Assembly: GCF_030546695.1 (NCBI RefSeq)
Contig: NZ_JAUOTP010000005.1
Coordinates: 1-64,000, forward strand
Length of the DNA: 64,000 bases
Direction: 5' to 3'
Source of the DNA: Sphingomonas natans
Lineage (GTDB): Bacteria; Pseudomonadota; Alphaproteobacteria; Sphingomonadales; Sphingomonadaceae
Positions 54,689 to 64,000 of the stretch are shown here, piece by piece (position 1 is the stretch's first letter; each line of letters begins with the position of its first letter). A program made the position numbers and the translations under genes. The notes beneath the pieces were generated by a model, which made no database searches, was not told the origin of the DNA, and saw nothing but the letters and a program-made list of their open reading frames with translations.

Positions 54689-56134
54689 TCACTCGCCCTC
54701 GACCACCGGCTCCTCGGCCACGGGCCGCGCCGCCGGCCCCGCCGCCGCCTGCAGCTTGTTCCACGCATCGAGGCTCGCGATCTTGTACGCCTCGGCCAGC
54801 GTCGGATAATTGAAGGTATTCTGGATGAAATAGTCGATCGTGCCGCGCAGGTTGAGCACCGCCTGGCCGATATGGATCAGCTCGGTCGCGCCCTCCCCGA
54901 TGATGTGGACGCCTAGCAGGCGGCGCGTCTTGATGGAGAACAGCATCTTCATCATGCCGCTGTCGAGGCCCATGATGTGCCCGCGCGATGTCTCGCGGAA
55001 GCGCGCGATCCCCGTCTCGTAGGCGATGCCGCGCCGCTGGACCTCCTCCTCGCTCATCCCCACCACCGAGATTTCCGGCACCGAATAGATGCCGTAGGGG
55101 AAGAATTCGGGCGGCGACGGCGGCTGATGGCCGAAGGCGTGGAGCGTCGCGAGCCGCCCCTGCTCCATCGATGTCGAGGCGAGGCTCGGGAATCCGATCA
55201 CGTCCCCGGTCGCATAGATATGCGGCTGCGCGGTCTGCATCGTCTGCGCATCCACCGTCAGCCGCCCGCGATGGTCGGCCGAAAGCCCTGCCGCGGGGAG
55301 ATCCAGCGCCTCCACCGCGCCGACCCGCCCCGCCGCGAACAGCAGCATGTCGCTCACCACGCTCCGCCCGTTTTCCAGCCGGCACTGCGCGCGGCCATTG
55401 ACGACCGCGATCTGCTTGACGGCCGAGCCCAGCCGCAACCCGACATTGCGATCGCGCAGCTCATGGACGAACTCCTCCATCAACTCCTTGTCGATGAAGT
55501 CGAGGAAGGTCGCGCGCGGCTCGACGAGCGTGACCGCGACGTCCAGCGCCGAAAAGATCGTCGCATATTCCACCCCGATCACGCCCGCGCCGATCACGGT
55601 CAGGCTGCGCGGCAATTGCGTGATGTCGAGGATCTCGTCGCCGTCGAGCACGATCGAACCGTCGAACGGGACATAGTCCGGGCGGAACGGCCTCGTCCCG
55701 CAGGCGAGCAGCACGAAATCGGCCTCGGCCCGCCGACACTCGCCATCCTCGCCGACGATCTCGATGACGTGCGGCTCGACGAAGCGCGCCGTGCCGTGCG
55801 CCCATTGCACGCCGTTGCGGTGGAACTGATGTTCGAGCACCTCCACCTCATGCTCCAGCGTCTTGTGGAGCCGGCCCATCAGGTCCCCGGCCGAAATATC
55901 CTGCTTCACCCGGTAGCTGCGCCCATAAAAACCGCGCTCGCGCCAGCCCGACAGATTGAGCACGGTCTCGCGGATCGTCTTGGACGGGATCGTGCCGGTA
56001 TGGACCGAGACGCCGCCGACGCGCCGGCCCTTCTCCACCACCAGCACCGATTTGCCGAGCTTTGCCGCCTGCACCGCACCGCGACGGCCCGAGGGCCCGC
56101 TGCCGATCACGACGAGGTCGAAATGCTTCTGCAT
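54689..56134 (-). CDS. sthA: soluble (Si-specific) NAD(P)+ transhydrogenase
   Basis: A 481-residue FAD enzyme that exchanges reducing power between NADPH and NAD+. The FAD site LVVIGSGPSGRRGA, the region GGVSVHTGTIPSKTIRE (in SthA the redox Cys pair of lipoamide-dehydrogenase relatives is lost, as here) and the second FAD motif YATGDVIGFPSLASTSMEQGR are typical. NAD-binding GAGVIGVEYA is also present. The C-terminal dimerisation domain has INTRRLLGVHIIGEGATELIHIG-type sequence (short part HIIGEGATE). The last 20 residues are Ala/Glu-rich. It seems to be a single-gene unit. Confidence 0.95.
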   Translation of the reverse strand: MQKHFDLVVIGSGPSGRRGAVQAAKLGKSVLVVEKGRRVGGVSVHTGTIPSKTIRETVLNLSGWRERGFYGRSYRVKQDISAGDLMGRLHKTLEHEVEVLEHQFHRNGVQWAHGTARFVEPHVIEIVGEDGECRRAEADFVLLACGTRPFRPDYVPFDGSIVLDGDEILDITQLPRSLTVIGAGVIGVEYATIFSALDVAVTLVEPRATFLDFIDKELMEEFVHELRDRNVGLRLGSAVKQIAVVNGRAQCRLENGRSVVSDMLLFAAGRVGAVEALDLPAAGLSADHRGRLTVDAQTMQTAQPHIYATGDVIGFPSLASTSMEQGRLATLHAFGHQPPSPPEFFPYGIYSVPEISVVGMSEEEVQRRGIAYETGIARFRETSRGHIMGLDSGMMKMLFSIKTRRLLGVHIIGEGATELIHIGQAVLNLRGTIDYFIQNTFNYPTLAEAYKIASLDAWNKLQAAAGPAARPVAEEPVVEGE

Positions 56135-56205
56135 GGATCAGGCCCCCAGTGACGGTGCGTATCTCCGCCTTTTCGCGACGTCCTGTCCAGAGGCGCGCGC
56201 CACCG

Positions 56206-56592
56206 TCAGATGACCGGCCGCGCGTCCCGGAGCAGATCGAGCACGGTCCGCGGATTGAAGGGCTTGGGCATGAAGATCGCGCCCTGCGGCAGATCAGCCG
56301 CGGTCGGCTTGATCGCGCCTGACGTGACGATCAGCACCGTCGGCGGCCAGCGATCGCGAAGATAATGCGAGAGCTTCACGCCATCCATCGATCCCGGCAT
56401 CTGGATGTCGGTCACCACGGCGGCAATCGACGGGTTATTCTCCATCAGCGCGATAGCCCCGTCAGCGCCCTCCGCTTCCAGCACGTCGAATCCCGAGTCC
56501 GCAAAGAAGTCGACCAGATCCATGCGAATGATCGCCTCATCCTCCACGATGAGGATGGTCTGCCGGGAGCGATCCAGCTGTGCCAATGTCAC
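56206..56592 (-). CDS. single-domain response regulator
   Basis: A 128-residue receiver-only protein: acidic pocket VEDE (16-19), phospho-acceptor Asp62 in VVTDIQMPG and Lys in FMPKPF. No output domain, so it probably relays phosphate or competes for it, as with the FixJ-type partners of HWE kinases. The GTG at 56592 overlaps the stop of the kinase gene (GTGA). A much longer upstream frame exists but overlaps the kinase. Confidence 0.9.
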   Translation of the reverse strand: MTLAQLDRSRQTILIVEDEAIIRMDLVDFFADSGFDVLEAEGADGAIALMENNPSIAAVVTDIQMPGSMDGVKLSHYLRDRWPPTVLIVTSGAIKPTAADLPQGAIFMPKPFNPRTVLDLLRDARPVI

Positions 56593-57977
56593 TGTTCCAA
56601 TATGTTTGCCGATTTCGGCAATGGGGCATCGATCGTGAAGCGCAGTCCCTCCGGGGCGTAATCCAGCGAGGCCTCGCCGCGAAAATAGGACCGCAGCGAA
56701 CGCTCTATGAGCCGTGAACCGAAGCCTTGTCGGGTGGGAGGAATCACCTCCGGCCCGCCACTCTCCTGCCACAGGAAAATGAAACGTCCGCTCTGGTCAT
56801 TCTCTACCGCGCGATGCTCCCAATTAATCGCGACCGTTCCCGTCTCGTTCGAGAGCGATCCATATTTGCAGGCATTGGTCGTCAGCTCGTGCAGCGCCAG
56901 AGAAAGTGCCAGCGCCACTTGGGCATCCAGCTTTATGTCCGGGCCCTCGACTTGGATGCGCCCCTTCGTCCCGTCGGCGGAGACGATGCTCGCGCCGATC
57001 ACGTCGTGCAGCGTGGCGCTCTGCCACGCGGACGACGTCAGCAGGTCCGTCGCTTTCCCCAGCGCCGAGAAGCGTGACGCCAGTTTCGCATTGATCTCGT
57101 GCAGCGCGCCGCCCTGCCGGAACGTCTGGTTGGCGATGGCCTGGACCATCGACAACACGTTTTTCAGGCGATGGCCCAGTTCGGCATTCAGCAGCGCCTG
57201 CTGTTCCCGCGCCTCGAGCAGGTCGGTCGTATCGCGCGAGACGGACAGGATCTGCATCGTCCGACCGTCCTCGCCGAGGATCGGAGAGACCGACACGTCC
57301 CACCAGCGGGAGTTACCCAGATAGGTATCGGCCTTGGCGGTGAAGTGGCTGGCCTTGCCGGCGCGGGCATTGTCGATCGCGGCGCGGGCTTCGGCATTGC
57401 CCTCCCCCGTCCAGAAATCGGGCCACGGACATCCCTGGACCGCGTTGAAGTCGGGAATCTCCATGACCTTCATGCCGCCTTCGCTCATGAACGAGAGGCG
57501 GCCGTCGAGGCCGAGCACCTTGATGCAGTCGGTCGAGCTGGCGAGCACGCTCGTCAGGAAGCTCTGCCGTTCGGCGAGCGCGCTATTCGCCTCGCGCGCG
57601 CGACGGAAGGCGGCACGCACCTCGCCGCTGACGCGCACGATTCCCGCGCCGATGAGCAGGAAAAGCGCCGTGCCCGCCCATTGCGCGTCGGTCAGGAACA
57701 GCGGCAGCGAGCTCCGCCCGATCGAGAGCGCGGCGAGCAACGCCGCGAGCATTGCCGCGTAGAAGCCCGCGCCCTCGCCCAGCATCAGCGCGACGATCAG
57801 GATGCCGGGAATGAACAGCAGCCATGGCACCAGCTCGGTGACGAGGAAGGCGCGCACCAGCGCGACCGCCACGACCAGCAGCGTCGCCGCCAGATAGCGT
57901 ATCGGCGCCGGCAGCGGATGATCGAGCGACCAGGAGATGGCGCGGTCGAAGAAGGGCGTACTGTCAGTCCGGGTCAC
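56589..57977 (-). CDS. HWE-family sensor histidine kinase with N-terminal membrane domain and PAS
   Basis: A 462-residue kinase. About four hydrophobic helices (residues 25-115) resemble a DUF4118/MASE-like membrane sensor; a PAS domain follows (about 140-255: DCIKVLGLDGRLSFMSEGG, WWDVSVSPI). The phospho-acceptor is His269 in the HWE/HisKA_2-type motif GHRLKNVLSMVQAI, and the HATPase has ALHELTTNACKYGSLS (the E-L-x-T-N-A-x-K-Y-G pattern) and GFGSRLIERSL. HWE kinases commonly serve light, stress or general-stress signalling in alphaproteobacteria. It is coupled to the response regulator downstream. Confidence 0.92.
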   Translation of the reverse strand: MTRTDSTPFFDRAISWSLDHPLPAPIRYLAATLLVVAVALVRAFLVTELVPWLLFIPGILIVALMLGEGAGFYAAMLAALLAALSIGRSSLPLFLTDAQWAGTALFLLIGAGIVRVSGEVRAAFRRAREANSALAERQSFLTSVLASSTDCIKVLGLDGRLSFMSEGGMKVMEIPDFNAVQGCPWPDFWTGEGNAEARAAIDNARAGKASHFTAKADTYLGNSRWWDVSVSPILGEDGRTMQILSVSRDTTDLLEAREQQALLNAELGHRLKNVLSMVQAIANQTFRQGGALHEINAKLASRFSALGKATDLLTSSAWQSATLHDVIGASIVSADGTKGRIQVEGPDIKLDAQVALALSLALHELTTNACKYGSLSNETGTVAINWEHRAVENDQSGRFIFLWQESGGPEVIPPTRQGFGSRLIERSLRSYFRGEASLDYAPEGLRFTIDAPLPKSANILEQ

Positions 57978-58148
57978 GTCTGGCTCGCATTGAGGCAGTC
58001 ACACCCGCCGATGCCCTGTTATACGCAAAACACCGAAAATTGCGAGACGGGCCGTCCATTCGATCCCGAACGAGCGATGGTTCGGACATGACATGACGAT
58101 GCCTCGCCGGGTTCGCGTCGCCGCTCGGCAGAATGGACGATGGCGCCG

Positions 58149-58607
58149 CTATTTGGCCTTGCGGACCGCGATCCCCATCACCTCGAAATGCGCGCCGGCA
58201 AGCAGATTGCCCGCGCCGATGAACGCGCGCGCCGGCTTCGGCCCGGTGAAATAGGTAACATAGACCTTGTTGAAGGTCGGGAAGTCGGCGAGGTCCTTCG
58301 CGAAGATCTGCACCTGCACCAGATCGTCCATCGTGTAACCCGCCGCCGCCAGCGTGCCCTTGAACGCGTCGAGCACCAGCTTCGCACCCGCCTCCGGCGT
58401 TTCCGGCGGCTTGCCCGTCGCCGGATCGGTATCGATCATGCCCGAGACGTAGAGCGTGCCGTTCACCTCCACGGCCGAACTATAAGGCGGCTGCGGCGCG
58501 CCCGGCAGCGACTGGTGCGGCGGCAGATAGCGTCGCGCGGGATCGGCGGCCTGCGCCGTCCCGGCGAGCAAGGTCGCGGCGAGCAACAGGGTCATGGCAT
58601 GGCGCAT
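58149..58607 (-). CDS. exported RidA-family protein
   Basis: A 152-residue protein with a Sec-type signal (MTLLLAATLLAGTAQA) followed by a YjgF/YER057c/UK114 domain: YSSAVEVNGTLYVSGMIDTDPATG, VLDAFKGTLAAAGYTMDDLVQVQIFAKDLADF and ending GNLLAGAHFEVMGIAVRK. Classic RidA removes reactive enamines in the cytoplasm through a conserved Arg (C-terminal R-x-C/E); here the region reads PARAFIGAGNLLAGAHFEV. The export signal is unusual and suggests a periplasmic role. The ATG at 58607 is chosen because it precedes the signal. Substrate unknown. Confidence 0.88.
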   Translation of the reverse strand: MRHAMTLLLAATLLAGTAQAADPARRYLPPHQSLPGAPQPPYSSAVEVNGTLYVSGMIDTDPATGKPPETPEAGAKLVLDAFKGTLAAAGYTMDDLVQVQIFAKDLADFPTFNKVYVTYFTGPKPARAFIGAGNLLAGAHFEVMGIAVRKAK

Positions 58608-58642
58608 CGGATCGATCCTTGTCTGGCCGCGAGCGGCGATTG

Positions 58643-59694
58643 CTAGACGAACACCCTGGTCACATGACCCATCTTGCGATCGGGGCGCGCACCGCTCTTG
58701 CCGTAGAGATGCAAGTGGTTGCTCCTGTCGGCAAGGATCGTCTGCCACTGCTCCGCCTCCGCGCCGAGCAGGTTGCGCATCTCCACGCGGCGCCCGATCA
58801 GGTCGGTCGATCCCAGCGGCAGGCCGCAGATCGCGCGGATATGGTTCTCGAATTGCGAGGTCACCGATCCCTCGATCGTCCAATGCCCCGAATTATGGAC
58901 GCGCGGCGCCATCTCGTTGAACACCGGCCCGTCCTTCGTCGCGAAGAATTCGCAGGCGAGCACGCCGACATAGTCCAGCGCCTCGGCCAGCCGCTCGGCG
59001 AAGGCGCCCGCCTGGGCCGCCTGCTCGGCGGCGAGCCCCGTCGCCGGCGCGGTCGAGAGATCTAGGATGCCGTGGCGGTGCTGGTTCTCGACCGCATCCC
59101 AGCGCACCACCGTCCCGTCCATGCCGCGGCACAGGATGATCGAGAATTCGGCCTCGAACCGGACGAGCCCTTCCAGCACCGCCGGCCTCTGCCCGATGCC
59201 GATCCAGGCGGCGGCGGCGCGCGCCGGATCGTCGATCCGCTCCTGCCCCTTGCCGTCATAGCCGAAGCGCCGTGTCTTCAGGATCGCCGGGCAGCCAAGC
59301 TCGCGCAGCGCGGCGCGCAGATCCTCGATCGTATCCACCTTGCGATAGGGCGCGACGCGCCCGCCTTGCTGTTCGGCGAAGCTCTTCTCGGTCAGCCGGT
59401 CCTGCGCCACCTCCAGCGCCTCGGGCGGCGGGAAGACGCAATTGTGCGCAGGCAGCGACGCGACATCGACATTCTCGAATTCGTAAGTGACGACGTCCAC
59501 TTGCGCGGCGAAGGCAGCGACGGCGGCGGCATCGTCATAGGCGCTGTGCGTCCAGCGCGCGGCGACCTCGGTTGCGGGACCACTCATTCCCGGCGCGTAG
59601 ATGTGCGTGCGATAGCCGAGATTGGCCGCAGCGATCGCGAGCATCCGGCCGAGCTGGCCGCCCCCCATGATCCCGATCGTGCCGCCGGGCGGAA

Positions 59695-59698
<4 letters not shown>
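58643..59698 (-). CDS. purK: 5-(carboxyamino)imidazole ribonucleotide synthase
   Basis: PurK carries out the ATP-dependent carboxylation of AIR to N5-CAIR in purine biosynthesis. The 351-residue ATP-grasp protein has the N-terminal [26 protein letters not shown] and the metal/ATP part [28 protein letters not shown]. The ATG at 59698 overlaps the purE stop (ATGA); upstream in-frame codons lie inside purE. purE and purK together make CAIR. Confidence 0.97.
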
Positions 59699-60177
<479 letters not shown>

Positions 60178-60864
60178 TCAGCGTTCCGAAAGATAATAAC
60201 GGTCGGTCGCGTTCAGCGCGTCGTCCAGTTCATAGACGATCGGCTGCCCGGTCGGTATCTCCAGCCCCGTAATCTCTTCGTCCGGAATGGCGGAAAGATG
60301 CTTGACCAGGGCTCGCAGCGAATTGCCGTGTGCCGAGATCACGACCCGCTTGCCCGCCTTGAGATCCGGCGCGATCCGGCTTTCCCAATAAGGCAGCACG
60401 CGCGCGATCGTGTCCTTCAGGCTCTCGGTGTTCGGGATCGGGATGCCCGCATAGCGGCGGTCGGCGGCCAGATCGAATTCGCCGCCCGGTGCCAGCACCG
60501 GCGGCGGGATGTCGAACGAGCGGCGCCAGATCTTCACCTGATCGTCGCCATGCTGGGCCGCGGTCTCGGCCTTGTTGAGGCCGGTCAGGCCGCCATAATG
60601 GCGCTCGTTGAGCCGCCAGTCCTTCTCGACCGGCAGCCACAGCCGCCCCATCGCCTCCAGCGCCAGGTTCAGCGTCTTGATCGCGCGCGTCTGCAAGCTG
60701 GTGTAACAGATGTCGAAATCGAGGCCCTTGGCGGCCATCAACTCGCCCGCCGCCTTGGCTTCCTCGATCCCCTTCTCGGTCAGGTCCACGTCCCACCAGC
60801 CGGTGAAGCGATTCTCCAGATTCCAGGAGGATTGACCGTGACGGATCAGGACGAGTGTCGGCAA
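60178..60864 (-). CDS. gpmA: 2,3-bisphosphoglycerate-dependent phosphoglycerate mutase
   Basis: GpmA interconverts 3- and 2-phosphoglycerate in glycolysis. The 228-residue protein has the phospho-His motif [10 protein letters not shown] near the N-terminus, [32 protein letters not shown] and [16 protein letters not shown] with the second catalytic His. Its stop abuts the purE start, so the two are probably co-transcribed though the pathways differ. Confidence 0.96.
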   Translation of the reverse strand: MPTLVLIRHGQSSWNLENRFTGWWDVDLTEKGIEEAKAAGELMAAKGLDFDICYTSLQTRAIKTLNLALEAMGRLWLPVEKDWRLNERHYGGLTGLNKAETAAQHGDDQVKIWRRSFDIPPPVLAPGGEFDLAADRRYAGIPIPNTESLKDTIARVLPYWESRIAPDLKAGKRVVISAHGNSLRALVKHLSAIPDEEITGLEIPTGQPIVYELDDALNATDRYYLSER

Positions 60865-60927
60865 GGCTCTACCCTCAATGTTTCCGGCCTTTTAACCGCG
60901 CGGACGCAGGTGGCAACCAGCGCCGGA

Positions 60928-62121
60928 CTAACGCGAGAGCGAGGCGACCAGTTCGACATGCGTCGACCAGCGGAACTGGCCGATCGGCCGGATCCAGTCG
61001 ATCCGCCAGCCGCTCGCCGCCAGCATCGCCGCGTCGCGCGCGAAGGTCGCCGGGTTGCACGAGACATAGGCGATGCGCGACAGATCGGCCTGCGCCAGCT
61101 CCCCCATCTGCTCCTTGGCGCCCGCGCGCGGCGGATCGAGCACGACCGCGTCGAAGCGCGACAGCTCCTTGGCCATGTAGGGCCGGCGAAACAGGTCGCG
61201 ATGATCCGCGACGATCTGCCGCCCGGCCCGCGCCGCCGCCAGCTTCAGCGCCAGCACCGGATCGCGCGCGCCCTCGGCCGCCAGCACCTTCGCCTGCGCC
61301 GACAGCGGCAGGGCAAAGGTGCCGAGCCCCGCGAACAGATCGGCGACCGTTCCCGCCCCGCCGACGATGTCCATCACGCCCTCGACCAAAGCCGCCTCGC
61401 CATCGGGCGTCGCCTGCAGAAAGCCGTTGATCGGCAGCGGCACCGCCACTCCGCCCAAAGTCACAGTCGCCGCATCCGGTTCCCAGCGCGATTGCGGACC
61501 AAAACCGTCGTCCAGCGCCAGCCGGGCGATCTTGTGCGTCTGCGCGAATTCGGTGATCGCCTCGCTCGCGGCGAGCCCGTCGGCGGTGACCCCGGTCAGC
61601 AGCAGGTCGATCCCCTGGTCGGCGCGCGTCAGCCGCACCTCCGCGCCCTTCTTGCGATCGAGCATCGTCCCCAGCAGCGCGCGCAGCGGCGCGATCAGGG
61701 CGAACAGATCGGGCGCGAGCACATGACATTCCATCATGTCGACGATCCGGTGGCTCGCTTCCTCGTTGAAGCCGAGCACGATGCGATGCCCGATCCGCTC
61801 GGCGCGCAGCGACGCGCGGCGGCGCGTGCGCGGCGGCGACAGATGCGGCGTGCGGATCTCGGGGAGCGCCAGTCCCTGCGAGCGCAGCGCGCCCGCCACG
61901 CGATCGACGAGAAAGGCCGAGAAGGTCTCGTCGTCGATATGCTGGAGCTGGCATCCCCCGCATTTCGGAAAATGCCGGCAGGGCGGGATCTGGTGATGCG
62001 GGCCGGGCAGGATCGTGCCGTCGTCCGCGATCGTGTCGCCGGGCGCCGCCAGCGCAACGTGGCGGCCGTCGTCGGTAGCGCCGTCGCCGCGCGCGGCCAG
62101 CCGGGTAATCACTGCACTCAT
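60928..62121 (-). CDS. TrmA/RlmD-type class I SAM-dependent RNA methyltransferase
   Basis: A 398-residue RNA uracil-5-methyltransferase-family protein. The Fe-S cysteines are Cys48, Cys54 and Cys57 (PCRHFPKCGGCQLQ), with Cys132 (MMECHV) as the likely fourth, as in RlmD. The methyltransferase domain has VADLFAGLGTFALPLS, LDPPRAG and the catalytic Cys in YVSCNPATFARD. A TRAM domain is not evident at the short N-terminus. The target is probably a uracil in 23S rRNA or tRNA; which one cannot be told. The start at 62121 overlaps the nnrD/nnrE stop (ATGA). Confidence 0.92.
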   Translation of the reverse strand: MSAVITRLAARGDGATDDGRHVALAAPGDTIADDGTILPGPHHQIPPCRHFPKCGGCQLQHIDDETFSAFLVDRVAGALRSQGLALPEIRTPHLSPPRTRRRASLRAERIGHRIVLGFNEEASHRIVDMMECHVLAPDLFALIAPLRALLGTMLDRKKGAEVRLTRADQGIDLLLTGVTADGLAASEAITEFAQTHKIARLALDDGFGPQSRWEPDAATVTLGGVAVPLPINGFLQATPDGEAALVEGVMDIVGGAGTVADLFAGLGTFALPLSAQAKVLAAEGARDPVLALKLAAARAGRQIVADHRDLFRRPYMAKELSRFDAVVLDPPRAGAKEQMGELAQADLSRIAYVSCNPATFARDAAMLAASGWRIDWIRPIGQFRWSTHVELVASLSR

Positions 62122-63512
62122 GCTTTCGCCACCGCCCGCTTGAGACTCCACAACAGATCGTCCGCGATCAATGCCGGTCCCGCCAACTCGGCGGCGCGCG
62201 CATGCAACCAGATCGCCGCGCCGACCGCCTCCAGCGGATCGAAGCCATGCCACGCAGCCTGCGCCAGCATCGTCCCGCATACGCCCGCCAGCACGTCGCC
62301 CGTCCCTGCGGTCGACAGCCACGGCGAGGCGATCGGCCCGACCAGCGCCCGCCCGTCCGGCGCGGCGAGGATCGAGGTCGCGCCTTTCAGCAACACCAGC
62401 GCGCCGGTCTTTGCGGCCGCCGCGCGCACGGCTGCCAGCGGATCGCCGCCGACCGGGCCGAACAGTCGCTCGAACTCGCCTGCGTGCGGCGTGAGCAACC
62501 GGACCTTCTCTCTGTCATCCCCGCGAAGGCGAGAAGCGAGCGCGTCTTTATCGCTCGCCAGCTGCGTCAGCGCTCCGGCATCGAGCACGACCGGGCAGGC
62601 GATCGCGAGTGCCGCTTCGAGCCTCACCCGGCTGGTATCCGAAGCATCGAGCCCCGGCCCGATCACGACCGCGCCGATCCTCTTGTCTTCCAGCACGGAC
62701 GCGTCCCACGCGCGCCGCACCAACGCGAAGGGCGCGCCGAACGGCACGTCATCGCCCACCAGCTCGACATAGCCCGCCCCGCTGCGCTGCGCGGCTTCGG
62801 CGGCGAGAAACGCCGCGCCCTGCATCGCGCCGGCCACGACGACGACCTTACCCCGCGTATATTTGTTGCTCGTCGCATCCGGCGCGCGCAGCGCCGGCGG
62901 CGCGATCCGCGCCAGCATCGCCCGCTCGGACAAAGGCAGGCCGATCGGCACGTGCGCAACGGGGCCGCACAGTCCTGCGCCCGGCATGATCGCATGGACC
63001 GGCTTGAGCGCTCCCAACGCAACGGTCAGCGCCGCCGCTGCTGCCCGCCCGCGCGCCGCCCCCGTATCGGTATCGATCCCGCTCGGCTGGTCGATTGCGA
63101 TCACCGCCGGCACCGTATCCAGCCAGCGCGCCAAAGCCGGATCCAGCGCCCGTGCACCGATCCCGAACAGCGCATCCACTACCAGCGGCGGCACCACGGC
63201 CGGCATCGCCTCGACCGGGCCCGCCCATTGGGCGCGCATCGCCCGTGCCTGATCGGTCGCAGGCTCGGCCAGCGCCGCCACGCGCACCGGCCAGCCGCGC
63301 TCGGCCAGATGCCGCGCGACGACATAGCCGTCCCCGCCATTGTTGCCCGGCCCGCACGCGACGAGCACCTCCTGGGCCGGAAAACGGGCGACGATCGCCT
63401 CGGCCGCACCTGCCCCGGCGCGCTCCATCAAATCGACCGGCGTGATGCCCGCGTCGAACAAGGCCTGCTCGGCAGCGCGCGTCTCGGCGGCGGTGAGGAC
63501 GGGGCTGGTCAT
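62118..63512 (-). CDS. nnrD/nnrE: bifunctional NAD(P)H-hydrate epimerase / dehydratase
   Basis: A 464-residue repair enzyme that returns damaged (hydrated) NAD(P)H to use. The N-terminal epimerase domain (NnrE, about 1-210) has MERAGAGAAEAIVARF and VLVACGPGNNGGDGYVVARHL. The C-terminal ADP-dependent dehydratase domain (NnrD) has AAFLAAEAAQRSGAGYV, PHAGEFERLFG and STAGTGDVLAGVCG. Residues about 326-333 (RLRGDDRE), just before the HAGEF motif, coincide with a dispersed repeat on the DNA and look like a small in-frame insertion. It is coupled to the RNA methyltransferase gene by ATGA. Confidence 0.95.
   Translation of the reverse strand: MTSPVLTAAETRAAEQALFDAGITPVDLMERAGAGAAEAIVARFPAQEVLVACGPGNNGGDGYVVARHLAERGWPVRVAALAEPATDQARAMRAQWAGPVEAMPAVVPPLVVDALFGIGARALDPALARWLDTVPAVIAIDQPSGIDTDTGAARGRAAAAALTVALGALKPVHAIMPGAGLCGPVAHVPIGLPLSERAMLARIAPPALRAPDATSNKYTRGKVVVVAGAMQGAAFLAAEAAQRSGAGYVELVGDDVPFGAPFALVRRAWDASVLEDKRIGAVVIGPGLDASDTSRVRLEAALAIACPVVLDAGALTQLASDKDALASRLRGDDREKVRLLTPHAGEFERLFGPVGGDPLAAVRAAAAKTGALVLLKGATSILAAPDGRALVGPIASPWLSTAGTGDVLAGVCGTMLAQAAWHGFDPLEAVGAAIWLHARAAELAGPALIADDLLWSLKRAVAKA
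62513..62535. repeat. second repeat family, copy B, inside the nnrD/nnrE coding region
   Basis: TGTCATCCCCGCGAAGGCGA then GAA resembles the CGTCATxCCCGCGAAGGCGGG palindrome-type element and the copy at 54651-54678. It falls in frame inside the dehydratase domain, encoding RLRGDDRE on the minus strand. Confidence 0.5.
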
Positions 63513-63564
63513 CGGCGCCGCCTAAGGGAGAAAGCGCGCCTGGTCCAACCCATGCCGTTCGGTT

Positions 63565-63631
63565 CGAGCAGCTTCGAGCTTGTCGAGAAGCGACCGTCGA
63601 GAACGTTCTCGGCAAGCTCGAACTTCGCTCG
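63565..63631. repeat. inverted repeat between ilvD and nnrD/nnrE
   Basis: CGAGCAGCTTCGAGCTTGTC plus GAGAA (63565-63589) pairs with TTCTCGGCAAGCTCGAACTT plus CGCTCG (63606-63631). It forms a stem of about 25 bp with a few mismatches and a 16-base loop. It lies just past the ilvD stop on the minus strand and before the nnrD/nnrE start, so it could end or protect the ilvD mRNA. The GAGCTTGTCGA core links it loosely to the copies at 2963 and 14512. Confidence 0.75.
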
Positions 63632-63657
63632 AAGCAACGGCAATAAAAGCGGCGGAC

Positions 63658-64000
63658 TCAAATATCCGCGAAGACGTGCGTCTCAGCCTTCGCGCCGGGA
63701 TGCGTGACCGCGCCCGCCCAGGCCGGGCCGACATTCTTCGCGTAGCGCCACAGCGCGCCCGCCTGATAATTGTTGATGCGCGGCCGCCACGCCGCCTTGC
63801 GCGCCGCCAGCACATCCTCGGGCACGTCGAGATCGATCGTCCCCGCCTCGGCATCGATGCGGATCGAATCGCCGTCCTCGATCAGCGCGATCGGCCCGCC
63901 ATCGGCCGCTTCCGGCCCGACATGGCCGATGCAGAAGCCGCGTGTGCCGCCCGAGAAGCGCCCATCGGTGATCAGCGCCACACTCTCGCCCATGCCCTGC
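63658..64000 (-). CDS. ilvD: dihydroxy-acid dehydratase, C-terminal part (partial)
   Basis: The last 113 or so residues of IlvD, which dehydrates 2,3-dihydroxy acids in isoleucine/valine biosynthesis. The frame continues to the window edge. Visible motifs: [41 protein letters not shown] and the typical end [20 protein letters not shown] followed by a short tail. The Fe-S region lies outside the window. Confidence 0.95.
   Translation of the reverse strand, partial: QGMGESVALITDGRFSGGTRGFCIGHVGPEAADGGPIALIEDGDSIRIDAEAGTIDLDVPEDVLAARKAAWRPRINNYQAGALWRYAKNVGPAWAGAVTHPGAKAETHVFADI

Overview
The window is high-GC DNA from an alphaproteobacterium, most likely a Sphingomonas-like member of the Sphingomonadales. 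This rests on two large TonB-dependent receptors, a cytosolic PhoR-type kinase beside PhoU and PhoB, an HWE-type histidine kinase, and dispersed palindromes of the type common between sphingomonad genes (core like CTGAGC..GTCGAAGG). It looks chromosomal: I see no insertion sequence, phage gene, replication origin or CRISPR array. Genes are dense, and many pairs are coupled through ATGA, GTGA or TGATG overlaps.

Layout. 1-11.2 kb: the 3' end of a TonB-dependent receptor, an HSL-type esterase, a DHA1 MFS exporter, glmS, a DbpA-type RNA helicase, a PAS-GGDEF-EAL protein and glmU. GlmS and GlmU are both on the UDP-GlcNAc pathway but are separate units here. 11.3-14.5 kb: gph, phoR, phoU, phoB. 14.5-18.4 kb: a palindrome-rich gap with a possible 42-aa gene, leuD, a LytTR regulator with its LytS-like kinase, a Gly/Tyr-rich secreted protein with a clear terminator, and tRNA-Glu(CTC). 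18.5-28.7 kb: an apparent peptide-use region with an M20 peptidase, gamma-glutamyltransferase, a large TonB-dependent receptor and a secreted beta-propeller/amidohydrolase. 29.0-34.7 kb: one 1887-aa autotransporter with about eleven 88-residue repeats.

34.7-41.0 kb holds the most interesting locus: seven minus-strand genes, each overlapping the next by a few bases. In transcription order they are a GT4 glycosyltransferase, a GT2, a MurG/GT28-like glycosyltransferase, an acyl-CoA-dehydrogenase-fold protein without the usual catalytic Glu motif, a PIG-L deacetylase, a NodS-like methyltransferase and a second GT2. Together they suggest the making of a glycoside whose amino sugar is de-N-acetylated and then methylated or oxidised. 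No complete known pathway (Nod factor, mycothiol, bacillithiol) fits.

41.3-46.0 kb: an acetamidase/formamidase, a small unknown gene, an NHL beta-propeller protein and two valine-degradation enzymes. 46.1-52.1 kb: a cellulose-synthase-like GT2, a polysaccharide flippase and lptG/lptF, an envelope-building region. 52.2-54.6 kb: a DUF2141 protein, a diacylglycerol-kinase-family enzyme and a probable TAM41-like CDP-diacylglycerol synthase. 54.7-58.6 kb: soluble transhydrogenase, an HWE kinase with its single-domain response regulator, and an exported RidA-like protein. 58.6-64 kb: purK, purE, gpmA, a TrmA/RlmD-type RNA methyltransferase, nnrD/nnrE and the 3' end of ilvD.
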